Assembly (NCBI RefSeq): GCF_052118925.1
Contig: NZ_JBQKGG010000010.1
Location: 26,091-90,090, forward strand
Reading direction: 5' to 3'
DNA length: 64,000 nt
Origin: Lientehia sp934351765
GTDB taxonomy: Bacteria; Bacillota; Clostridia; Lachnospirales; Lachnospiraceae
Position 1 is the first letter of the stretch, and each line of letters begins with the position of its first letter. This document shows positions 1 through 7,856 of this stretch, piece by piece. The notes under the pieces were generated by a model. It saw only the letters and a list, made by a program, of their open reading frames with translations. It did no database searches and was not told where the DNA came from. Position numbers and translations under genes: made by a program.

Positions 1-189
1 ATGATGAAGGCAACCGAGGAGCTGGTGGAAGAGCTGGGACGCGAAGCGACGCTTTCCGAAGTGGCAGAGCGCATGAAGCTGAGCGAAGAAATGACAAGAG
101 ACATTATGAAAATATCCATGGATGCCCTTTCGGTTGTGGAAGCAAACGGAGGCGGAGAAACCTTTGGAGAAGAAGGAGGAGCCAGGTAG
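1..189 (+). CDS. Sigma-70 region 3-like protein, C-terminal part (5' end probably outside the window)
   Basis: The 62 visible residues contain an ELGREATLSEVAERMKLSEE-type stretch. This is the helical pattern of sigma-70 region 3 (E-x-L-G-R-E-P-T-x-x-E-[IL]-A-x-x-[LM]-x-[LIM]). The following MTRDIMKISMDALSVVE matches the end of that region. No region 4 follows: the protein stops in a short Gly/Glu-rich tail. The window starts on an ATG, but no ribosome binding site can be seen, so this is probably the end of a longer gene. It may be a small sigma-like regulator of a type common in Clostridia; its target is unknown. Confidence 0.5.
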   Translation: MMKATEELVEELGREATLSEVAERMKLSEEMTRDIMKISMDALSVVEANGGGETFGEEGGAR

Positions 190-199
190 GCTCCTCCTT
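173..199 (+). terminator. Hairpin at the end of the sigma-like gene
   Basis: An 11-bp perfect stem (AAGGAGGAGCC / GGCTCCTCCTT) with a 5-nt loop overlaps the stop codon. The T-run after it is poor (GATTTAG), so termination efficiency is uncertain. Confidence 0.5.
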
Positions 200-240
200 G
201 ATTTAGTTGAACGACAACAATGTGATGTTATGTTAAAAAT

Positions 241-294
241 ATAGTCGAGCGGCCATATTTTTATGACATGATTATAATATAGCCGAACGGCTAT
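241..294 (+). promoter_or_regulatory. Paired dyad sites around a TATAAT box upstream of the RHS gene
   Basis: Two related 16-bp sites lie 38 bp apart: ATAGTCGAGCGGCCAT (241-256) and ATAGCCGAACGGCTAT (279-294). The second is a perfect 7-bp inverted repeat around AA. A TATAAT (273-278) sits between them with no good -35 box, which suggests a regulator-dependent promoter. This is the only recognisable structure in the 358-bp gap 190-547. The remainder (295-540) shows no gene and no clear riboswitch. Confidence 0.4.
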
Positions 295-547
295 GGCAAT
301 TTGAACGGACAGAAAGTAAAAAGTTCTACTAACAGGTTGAATTAAAAACAGATGTGTGCTATTCTGGAAGAAAGTAACTCTTCGTATTACAAACAATGCA
401 AACCGACATCTAAGGTAAGTCTGAACGAAACCCCAAGGCATGAATAAAAGATAACAAAGAAAGGAAACCGAATTCTTTTTCCACAGTAACTGCACCGGAG
501 GACAGGCCGGTGTTTTACACATATACAAACGAAGAAAGGGGAACGGT

Positions 548-2020
548 ATGAAAAAACGAATGTTCCGACAACTGACGGCGGGGCTTTTGGCCCTGGTGAT
601 GCTCTTAGAGTACGGGACGGCAGAGGCTCTGGCGGCGCCTTATACCGGAACGGAGTATGGGGCGGAGACGGAAGCACAGGAGGAAACCGGAGCGGAGGAA
701 GAAAAAGTGGTCCATGGAATGGATCAGGATCTTCCTTATGGAACCGCAGAGGATCCGGAAGCGGAATATATCATCGCGGAAGAGGTGAAAAAGCGGGAAG
801 CCGGGATGAAATATTTCCTGACGGAACGAAACGGCCATGTGGCGGTTTTGTATCCGGAGCCGGTCCATTACCAGACAGACGACGGCTGGGAAGAGATCGA
901 TAACCGTCTGGTGCTCACAGAGGATGCAGGGACCGGCGAAGAGGCTTATGAAAATGCGGCCTCCGATGTGAAGGTGTCCCTGGCCCGCTATTCCGATGCG
1001 GAGGAGTTAGTATCGTTAGAATGGGACGGGAGAAGGATCTCCTGGAGCCTTGTGACAGAACCGGAGGAGGATGAAAACGGGGAAGAGACAGAGCCTTCCG
1101 GGGAAACTGCGGCAGAAGAACCTTCCGGGCAGAAAGAAAACGCGGAAACTGCGGCAGAGAAACCTTCCAGGCAGAAAGAAAAAACGGAAGCGGCAGCAGA
1201 GGAACCCGGAGAAAAAGAGGAAGCGGCAGCAGAAACCGCAGGATCAAAGCATGGAGAGCCTGCGGAAGAAACCGTGAAAGAAACCACGGAACCGGAGCAG
1301 GGGGAAACGGTGAAAGAATCGGAGGAACAGGGAGAACCGGCAGACGAACCGGCAGGAAAACCGGCGGAAACGCAGAAGCCGGAGATACCAGGACCGGGAT
1401 CCCGCAGCCAGTCCTCCGGGCAGGCCGTAAAACCGGCCAGACGGGAGTTCCTTCCCCAGACGCCGCTCTATGAAACGGAGGAGGGCGGAGAGTCTTCCAG
1501 TCATGGAGCCGGTGTTTCGGATGAGGCTGGAGAGGATGATACAGCCGTTTCTCCCGCCGGCAGCATTCTTCCGGAGATCCCGGAAGGGTGGCCGGAGATC
1601 CCGGTCCCGGACGAGTGGAAGAAAGTGACAAAAGAGCGGGACGGCCTGGCGGCAGACCGGTATAATGCTCAGGTGGCCGGTGTCCCGAACCTTTCCTCTG
1701 GCGGGATCTATCAGGAGGTCTTCCCGGGGATCGATCTTCAGTACCGGATCGACAGCGTGACCTTAAAGGAAAATATCTTCCTGAACGACCGGGACGCAGC
1801 CGGCCAGACGATCCGCTTTCGGATCCATCATCCGGGGATGCGGATGGTGTTGTCCGGGGAGGGAGAAGTCCAGCTTGTGACCGGGGAAGGAGAGGGAGAG
1901 GCATATACCTTTCTGCGCCCTTACATGTATGATGCGGCAGGAGAGACCAGCAATGCTGTGTCGTATGAGCTTTTGGAGGACGGGGAAGACGAAACGATCC
2001 TGACGGTTTCGGCGGATTAG
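548..2020 (+). CDS. RHS/YD-repeat secreted protein, N-terminal segment ending at an in-frame TAG
   Basis: This 490-residue segment begins after GAAAGGGG with a basic N-terminus and a hydrophobic core (LTAGLLALVMLL), ending near an A-x-A site (ALAAPY). It is a Sec signal peptide. Residues about 175-300 are a low-complexity Glu/Ala/Pro/Lys linker with repeated EEPSGQKE-like blocks. The last 150 residues form a globular domain of the sort found in front of DNRLRE/RHS proteins (for example DGWEEIDNRL near residue 105 and GIDLQYRID near residue 395). The reading frame continues without a shift past the TAG at 2018-2020 into the large RHS part. The segment is therefore probably the front of one broken gene rather than a protein in its own right. 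Confidence 0.75.
   Translation: MKKRMFRQLTAGLLALVMLLEYGTAEALAAPYTGTEYGAETEAQEETGAEEEKVVHGMDQDLPYGTAEDPEAEYIIAEEVKKREAGMKYFLTERNGHVAVLYPEPVHYQTDDGWEEIDNRLVLTEDAGTGEEAYENAASDVKVSLARYSDAEELVSLEWDGRRISWSLVTEPEEDENGEETEPSGETAAEEPSGQKENAETAAEKPSRQKEKTEAAAEEPGEKEEAAAETAGSKHGEPAEETVKETTEPEQGETVKESEEQGEPADEPAGKPAETQKPEIPGPGSRSQSSGQAVKPARREFLPQTPLYETEEGGESSSHGAGVSDEAGEDDTAVSPAGSILPEIPEGWPEIPVPDEWKKVTKERDGLAADRYNAQVAGVPNLSSGGIYQEVFPGIDLQYRIDSVTLKENIFLNDRDAAGQTIRFRIHHPGMRMVLSGEGEVQLVTGEGEGEAYTFLRPYMYDAAGETSNAVSYELLEDGEDETILTVSAD
2018..2020 (+). other. In-frame amber codon splitting the RHS gene
   Basis: The sequence reads GCG GAT TAG GAA TGG CTC, and the same frame stays open for 1,744 further codons. 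Protein similarity of the flanks (SAD-x-EWL...RTYPVTIDP) is continuous, so one base change from AAG, GAG, CAG or similar explains the break. It could be a real nonsense mutation, a sequencing error, or a readthrough site. Confidence 0.85.
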
Positions 2021-2053
2021 GAATGGCTCTTAGCGGAAAGCCGCACCTATCCG

Positions 2054-5000
2054 GTGACGATCGATCCGAACACGGCAACCAAACGGGAAAGCCGCATGAT
2101 CATCGATACGTTTATCCGGGAAAAACAGCCCGGCGAGACGGCCTCCGGCTGGGGATCTGCGGCAGTCGGCTATGTGCCCTCTTATGGGCGGTGCCGGATG
2201 TTGGTAAAGTTCAAGGAGCTTCCGGCGCTGGATGCGGGGGATGTGATCTATAAAGGGGTCTTTGCAGCGCACCAGTATAAATACGATGCCAGTGCGGCCC
2301 AAAGCTTTCCGGTAACGGTCCATGAGCCGTTATCCGACTGGGATCAGACGGTCACCTGGAACAGCCAGCCGTCCTGTTCCGATACGGTCCTGGATTTCAA
2401 GACGGCGAAGCCCATTGGAGATCAGACGAATCTGCTCGAATTTGATGTCACGAAGCTGGTGCGGAGCTGGTACAATACGGGGAACAACTACGGGATCGAG
2501 CTGCGGTCCCGGAACGAGACCCAGCGGGCAGAAGCGTATGTTATCACCTCCAATAATAACTATGGAGAGAGCGCACATCCCTGTGCATACTTCTATTATA
2601 AAAATGCAGCGGGGCTGGAAGAATACTGGAGCTACCATGAGCAGGATGCCGGCCGGGCCGGATACGGCTATACCAATGATTTCAACGGAAACCTGGTCTT
2701 TGTCCATTCCGATGCCGCAACGTCCGGCTCCCGGCTTCCGGTCACGGTAAGCCATGTCTATAACCTCTGCGATACGGGAAAGAACTCCAAGATCGGGAAC
2801 GGCTGGCGCCTGAATGTCCAGGAGCGGCTCCTTCCCACCGGGATCCCGAAGTCCCCTTATGTCTATACCGACGGGGACGGGACCAGGCATTTCTTCTACC
2901 GGGACGAAAAAGATGGAAACAAGTTAAAGGACGAGGACGGCCTTGGGTTTGTCATCACCAGGGAAGAAAACCAGGCAAACGTCCATGAATACCGGCTTCT
3001 TACCGGAAAGGACAAGAGTGTCCGGACCTTTGATGTATGGGGATATTTAAAAAAGAAAGAGGATCCCAACGGAAACAGCATCCAGTATTATTATGATTCC
3101 GACGGAAGCGGCCTGGACAACTACCTGGGAACGGTGGTGGACGGGGCCGGGCAGGCCATTGACTTTGCGTATGAGGGAACCTATAAAGACCGCCTGGTCT
3201 CCATCACGGACCGCGCCACCGGACGGAAAACCTCTTATGGATATGATGGGGACGGAAACCTGACTTCCATTACTTACCCGGACGGGGCCAAGAGCACCTA
3301 TTCCTATGACCAGGGACGTCTTGTGCGGGCGAAGGAACCGAACGGCTCTGCGGTGGCCTACGGATACCTCCTGGACCAGAAGGTGCCGCGGGTGCTGTAC
3401 CGCCAGGAGGAGGGAGAGGACGGTTCCAGAGGAAACGTGGTCTGGAGCACCTATGCCGACGGAAACCGGACCTGGTTCCAGTACCTGGGCCTGGACCGGC
3501 AGTTAGGGACTGCAGATGATCCCGTTTACCAGTATGACTTTGATTCGGCAGGACAGCCGCTGTCCGTTCATGACAAAGAAGGAAACGCTTCTGCCTGGAA
3601 GTATTATGGACAGGAAAAGGGTGCACACCTGTTAAAAGAGAGCGGGCATCTCCGGAAGACCGTCCGGAATTACTTATCCAATCCGGGCTTTGCGCCGGGG
3701 AAATGTCAGGAGTGGGACAGCTGGTACACGTATGCCTATGAAGCCGCGCTGATGGCGAGCGTGGACCGGGTGGGGGATCTCAGCCACTGGACGACCAACT
3801 CTGTCCGCGTGGTCCATACGAAGCTGGAAGCCGGGCGGCCGGTGACGGCCCAGAATGTCCTGCTTTCTGCGGGAACCTATACCTTTTCTGCTTTCGCAAG
3901 GACGTCCGATGTGGTATCCTTAAAGGGACAGGGGAACCAGGGGGCGATCATCGGGATCGACTACCTGGGAGGAAGCCTGGCAAACCGGACCAATGCCAGC
4001 CGCGCCCTCACGGGGACTTCCGATCCGGAGATCGGGGACGGATGGCAGAGGCTCTTTGTGACCTTTACCGTGCCGGAGGACAATACCTGGATCCGCGCCT
4101 GGTGCGGCCTTAATGATGCCAGCGGGACGGCCTGGTTTGACGATGCCCAGCTGGAAGAGGGAGAGACCTGCGAAGGATATAACCTGATCCAGAACGGAAG
4201 CTTTGAGGGCGGGAGCCAGAGCGGGAATGTCCCCAACGTGTGGAGTGTTTATTCCGAATCCGGCTGGGACGGAGCTTCTTCCGATGCACACTGGAACGGA
4301 AGCTCTGCCGGACGGCTGAGCGGGGATCCCGGAACGTACCGGAACCTGAGCCAGCTCGTTTATGCCGGAGGGGCGGAGGGCGACTGCTACAGCCTTTCGG
4401 CATGGGCGTATGCGGATGCAGTCCCGGAAAAGGATTTTTACCTGGAGGCCCAGGTCTGCTACAGCAACGGGACGACAAAATCCCACCGGTTCGACTTTGA
4501 CCCTTATGTAAAAGGCTGGCAGTACGGCGGCGGGGTGTTCACCACCGATGACGGGGATGCGGGAACCCAAAACAGTTATTATGCCATCCATGTCCGGATC
4601 GTGTATGATGACCAGTGCAATGCGGCCTGGTTTGACGGGGTCCAGCTCACGAAGGATGAGGGGGAGACTTACGTCTACGATAAGGACGGGAACCTGACGG
4701 ATGTGAAGAGCGCGGCGGAACAGAGTAAGTTCCGGTATGATGGGAACGGGAACCTGTCGGGGATGGTGAGCCCGGACGGGACGGATTTTTCCTATACCTA
4801 CGACAGCCGGAACAACCTGACGGAGGCAAAGAACTCCGACGGGGCTGTTTACCGGTTTTCCTATGACGCATGCGGAAACCCGGTAAGCTCTTCCATAAAC
4901 GCGGAAGGGACCGGAAAAGGGATCCACTCCTCCCAGACGTATGACCCGTCCGGGAAGCAGGTCCTTACGGTGACGGATGAGCTCCAGAACACCACCACGT

Positions 5001-7255
5001 ATCAGTATGACAGCACCGGGCGGCTGCTCACCGGGACCACGGATGCGGAAGGGCGGACGGTCACCTATGCGTATGATAACCGGGACCGGACCACAAAGAC
5101 TACAGAAACCGTCACGGACGGGAACGGCGGCAGCCATGAGGCGTCCATCACGTATCAGTATGAGAAGGACCGCCTGTCCGCCATCGGCCATAACGGATTT
5201 TTCTATACGTTCACGTATGATGCGTATGGGAAAAAGACCGGGACAGCGGCCGGCGGAAACACGATCCTTACGGAAACGTACCAGCCGGCGAACGGGTCTG
5301 TTACAGGCCAGGCATATGCAAACGGGGATACGGTCTCGTATGCGTACAATGCCCGTGAGGAGCTGGAAAGCATTTCCCATAACGGGACAAAGGCCTTTAC
5401 GTATCAGTATGACAGTGCCGGGAATGAGATCTTCCATGAAGACCTCCTGGACCAGACCAGGTATTTCTTTGACTACGATTCCCTGGGGCGGGTCGTGCGG
5501 ATGGCGACCAGCCGCGGGCAGTCCCTGGAGTTAGGGTATGACACCAGGGCACGGACCGACCGGCTGGTGAGCCTGATCGACGGGGAAAAGACAACGACCG
5601 GCTACCGGTACGGGGCAGGGAGCGGGGAACAGCCCAGCCTGGTCTACGGGGTGCGGATCGACGGAAAAGAGACGGTCACCTATGCCTATGACGGATATGG
5701 GAGGACCACCTCCAGGACGGTGCAGGCCGGGACTCCTTATAGGACATCGTACGGCTTTTACCAGAACCCGGATGGGACCGATACGACCCGGGCAGCCTGG
5801 ATGGAAGCAGGCGGGACGAAGACCTCTTATGAATACGACACCCGGGGGAACATCACCAGAGTTTCCGAAGGCGGGACAGAGGTCCTTACCTATACGTATG
5901 ATGAGCTGGGAGAGCTTCTGCGGGCCGATGACCGGACCGAGGGAAAGAGCCATGCCTGGAGCTATGACGCAGGCGGGAACCGGACGGAGGAACGGATCTA
6001 TCCGTATACCACGGGGACGCTCGGAGAGCCGGAAAAGACGATTTCCTACGGATACGGGGCTGAGGGCTGGAAGGATCAGCTGACAGAGTATGACGGCCAG
6101 ACGATCACCTATGATGCCATCGGAAATCCCTTATCCTACCGGGACGGCATGGTCTTTGGCTGGCAGCATGGCCGGGAACTGAAAAGCCTTACGGCAGGCG
6201 GAAGAACGACCACCTACACCTACGATGAAGACGGATACCGGATGACAAAAGCGGATGAGAGCGGAGTGACCCGGTACTACCGGAACGGGACGACCCTGCT
6301 GACCCAGAAGAAGGGGAGCACGCGCCTGGACTTCTTCTATGATGCCAATGGCCTGCCGCTGGGCTTCAAGAAGAATGGGACGGTCTACTATTATATCCTG
6401 AACCTTCAGGGGGATGTTGTCGGGATCCTGGACCGCGAAGGAACCCAGGTTGTGGGCTACCGGTATGATCCCTGGGGAAAGCTCCTTTCCTGCACCGGAG
6501 AGCTGGCAGACAGCATTGGAGCGATCAACCCCTTACGGTACCGCGGGTACTACTATGACAGCGAGAGCGGGCTGTACTACCTGAACAGCCGGTACTACGA
6601 TCCGGAGACCGGACGGTTTTTGAACGCAGATAGTTATATTTCTACAGGACAGGGCATTTTAGGGCATAACATGTTTACGTATTGCCTGAATAATCCTGTT
6701 AATAAAAAGGATGCAAAGGGAACGATAGCTGGAGTTGATGATGCGATTGCCATTATAATTGCTGTGATTGGATTAGCGGCAACAGCTACAATTGGAAGCA
6801 GAACGAGGTCGTCTTCTTGTAGATCGTATTATGTGGGAACTGCGAATCGGCGTTTGAATGCTCAGAAAAGGTTGGTAAGTGCAGTAGTATCGATTGCTAT
6901 ATCTGCTAAGATGGCAAAAGGAAAAGAAGAGAGCAAAAGTGATACAGTAGCCACGACTAAATCTAAGAAACAGGCATTTTTTCCGGAAAGTCCATATGAT
7001 TTTCATCCAATAGGACTAAAAATGAAAGAATATGTAGCAATAGGAACAAGGAAAAATGGAGGAACAATAAAATGGGAGATTCCAGGAACAAAATGTGCTA
7101 TTTTTGAATGGAATGAGGATTATAGAGAGGGATCGCATTATCATGTTATGTTAATTGAATGGGATAATAAACATTTATTGAATGATCATTGGCGTGGCGG
7201 AATGCCTGTCCCAGAGCCTTGGAATACCCAATATTTTAGTGGAGGTGCAGAATGA
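2054..7255 (+). CDS. RHS/YD-repeat polymorphic toxin, main part
   Basis: This fragment is the continuation of the gene that starts at 548. The first in-frame initiator, GTG 2054, has no ribosome binding site. The order of parts is: a DNRLRE-type domain (IDPNT, then DTFI...GYVPSYGRCRMLVKF); an RHS entry region (TVSHVYN, GDGTRHFFY); many YD repeats (YDxxGNLT, YAYDxxGR); two jelly-roll-like modules (about 3670-4190 and 4190-4660, each starting N[YL]xxNxxF and ending AWFDxxQL); more YD repeats; then the conserved core closure RYRGYYYDSESGLYYLNSRYYDPETGRFLNAD in pieces (6537-6631). After RFLNAD the sequence changes abruptly to an AT-rich variable tip. It is probably exported and wall-associated, delivering the tip to competitor cells. 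Without TAG readthrough this part lacks a secretion signal. Confidence 0.8.
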   Translation: MTIDPNTATKRESRMIIDTFIREKQPGETASGWGSAAVGYVPSYGRCRMLVKFKELPALDAGDVIYKGVFAAHQYKYDASAAQSFPVTVHEPLSDWDQTVTWNSQPSCSDTVLDFKTAKPIGDQTNLLEFDVTKLVRSWYNTGNNYGIELRSRNETQRAEAYVITSNNNYGESAHPCAYFYYKNAAGLEEYWSYHEQDAGRAGYGYTNDFNGNLVFVHSDAATSGSRLPVTVSHVYNLCDTGKNSKIGNGWRLNVQERLLPTGIPKSPYVYTDGDGTRHFFYRDEKDGNKLKDEDGLGFVITREENQANVHEYRLLTGKDKSVRTFDVWGYLKKKEDPNGNSIQYYYDSDGSGLDNYLGTVVDGAGQAIDFAYEGTYKDRLVSITDRATGRKTSYGYDGDGNLTSITYPDGAKSTYSYDQGRLVRAKEPNGSAVAYGYLLDQKVPRVLYRQEEGEDGSRGNVVWSTYADGNRTWFQYLGLDRQLGTADDPVYQYDFDSAGQPLSVHDKEGNASAWKYYGQEKGAHLLKESGHLRKTVRNYLSNPGFAPGKCQEWDSWYTYAYEAALMASVDRVGDLSHWTTNSVRVVHTKLEAGRPVTAQNVLLSAGTYTFSAFARTSDVVSLKGQGNQGAIIGIDYLGGSLANRTNASRALTGTSDPEIGDGWQRLFVTFTVPEDNTWIRAWCGLNDASGTAWFDDAQLEEGETCEGYNLIQNGSFEGGSQSGNVPNVWSVYSESGWDGASSDAHWNGSSAGRLSGDPGTYRNLSQLVYAGGAEGDCYSLSAWAYADAVPEKDFYLEAQVCYSNGTTKSHRFDFDPYVKGWQYGGGVFTTDDGDAGTQNSYYAIHVRIVYDDQCNAAWFDGVQLTKDEGETYVYDKDGNLTDVKSAAEQSKFRYDGNGNLSGMVSPDGTDFSYTYDSRNNLTEAKNSDGAVYRFSYDACGNPVSSSINAEGTGKGIHSSQTYDPSGKQVLTVTDELQNTTTYQYDSTGRLLTGTTDAEGRTVTYAYDNRDRTTKTTETVTDGNGGSHEASITYQYEKDRLSAIGHNGFFYTFTYDAYGKKTGTAAGGNTILTETYQPANGSVTGQAYANGDTVSYAYNAREELESISHNGTKAFTYQYDSAGNEIFHEDLLDQTRYFFDYDSLGRVVRMATSRGQSLELGYDTRARTDRLVSLIDGEKTTTGYRYGAGSGEQPSLVYGVRIDGKETVTYAYDGYGRTTSRTVQAGTPYRTSYGFYQNPDGTDTTRAAWMEAGGTKTSYEYDTRGNITRVSEGGTEVLTYTYDELGELLRADDRTEGKSHAWSYDAGGNRTEERIYPYTTGTLGEPEKTISYGYGAEGWKDQLTEYDGQTITYDAIGNPLSYRDGMVFGWQHGRELKSLTAGGRTTTYTYDEDGYRMTKADESGVTRYYRNGTTLLTQKKGSTRLDFFYDANGLPLGFKKNGTVYYYILNLQGDVVGILDREGTQVVGYRYDPWGKLLSCTGELADSIGAINPLRYRGYYYDSESGLYYLNSRYYDPETGRFLNADSYISTGQGILGHNMFTYCLNNPVNKKDAKGTIAGVDDAIAIIIAVIGLAATATIGSRTRSSSCRSYYVGTANRRLNAQKRLVSAVVSIAISAKMAKGKEESKSDTVATTKSKKQAFFPESPYDFHPIGLKMKEYVAIGTRKNGGTIKWEIPGTKCAIFEWNEDYREGSHYHVMLIEWDNKHLLNDHWRGGMPVPEPWNTQYFSGGAE
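6632..7255 (+). other. Variable C-terminal toxin tip (CT1) of the RHS protein
   Basis: These 207 residues follow the RHS core. They start with a short conserved exit (about 30 residues to NPVNKKDAKG), then a hydrophobic stretch (AIIIAVIGLAATATI), a basic linker, and an end domain of about 90 residues with FHPIGLKMKEYV, GSHYHVMLIEW and PVPEPWN. The HYH cluster and conserved Trp/Pro pattern look like a nuclease-type toxin active site, but I cannot assign a family. Base composition is clearly more AT-rich than the core, as expected for a swapped tip. Confidence 0.6.
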
Positions 7256-7686
7256 AAATAAATTATAGAAATGTAGAGGAACTTAATGAAATATATCTTC
7301 ATGATGCGGTATTTGAAGGATTCAATTATAACTATGAAAAAAAACAAGTTATAATTGAAATGGTGGCATGGGGACCGAAGACGGAAAGTTATGACAGACG
7401 ATATCGTTTTACTTTTTTAAATACATTGGGAATTGAAGTGTTGGCAGGAGATTTTTGGGGACCAACACCGCATGTGTATGATTGGGAAACGGTATCTGGT
7501 GCTGAGGAAGATTTTGTAAAAAAGATTATAAATGAAGACAAATTTGATAATTTGAAATATAGGATTGAAAATATAGAGCATATATTGAACACAACAATAG
7601 AAATTTCTTCCGGTGATAAGGTCAAAATTGTATGTGAAACAATAGAAGTTGAAAAAATGGTTATAGGTGATTGTCAATTTATATAG
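7252..7686 (+). CDS. Putative immunity protein for the RHS tip
   Basis: This protein has 144 residues and no signal peptide or membrane segment, so it is cytoplasmic. Its ATG overlaps the RHS stop codon (ATGA), preceded by GGAGGTGCAGA. That coupling is typical of toxin-immunity pairs. It is acidic with a beta-rich N-terminus (LHDAVFEGFNYNYEKKQV), a pattern seen in several small immunity-like families. The gene is as AT-rich as the adjoining toxin tip, suggesting the two were acquired together. The function is inferred from position; I do not recognise the family with certainty. Confidence 0.6.
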   Translation: MKINYRNVEELNEIYLHDAVFEGFNYNYEKKQVIIEMVAWGPKTESYDRRYRFTFLNTLGIEVLAGDFWGPTPHVYDWETVSGAEEDFVKKIINEDKFDNLKYRIENIEHILNTTIEISSGDKVKIVCETIEVEKMVIGDCQFI

Positions 7687-7743
7687 AAAGCTAGTGAACA
7701 TGACGGTGTGGGTTTACTTTTATAATGAAATGTAAAAAAACCT

Positions 7744-7833
7744 ATGCGATTGACGGGATATTCTGAAGTGGATAAAGAAGAAGTTTTTCAGAAGATGGAA
7801 GAATGGGGCGTGGAACTGGAAATGCCGGAGTGA
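7744..7833 (+). pseudogene. C-terminal scrap of a former immunity-type gene
   Basis: A 29-codon open stretch (MRLTGYSEVDKEEVFQKMEE and nine more residues, then TGA) lies between the first immunity gene and the duplicated RHS block. It has no ribosome binding site. It reads like the acidic helical end of a small soluble protein. The likely origin is an earlier immunity gene whose front was lost when the cassette was rearranged. Confidence 0.35.
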
Positions 7834-7856
7834 GTAGAAAAGTAATCCGTTCAAAT

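Noticed and set aside
2018..2020. TAG as a pyrrolysine codon
   Set aside because: No pyl genes are in the window and the context shows no such need; a point mutation is simpler.
3920..5437. 505-codon open frame on the minus strand inside the RHS gene
   Set aside because: It mirrors repetitive YD-repeat coding sequence, has no ribosome binding site or recognisable domain, and its residues are of shadow composition (Arg, Ile, Pro rich).
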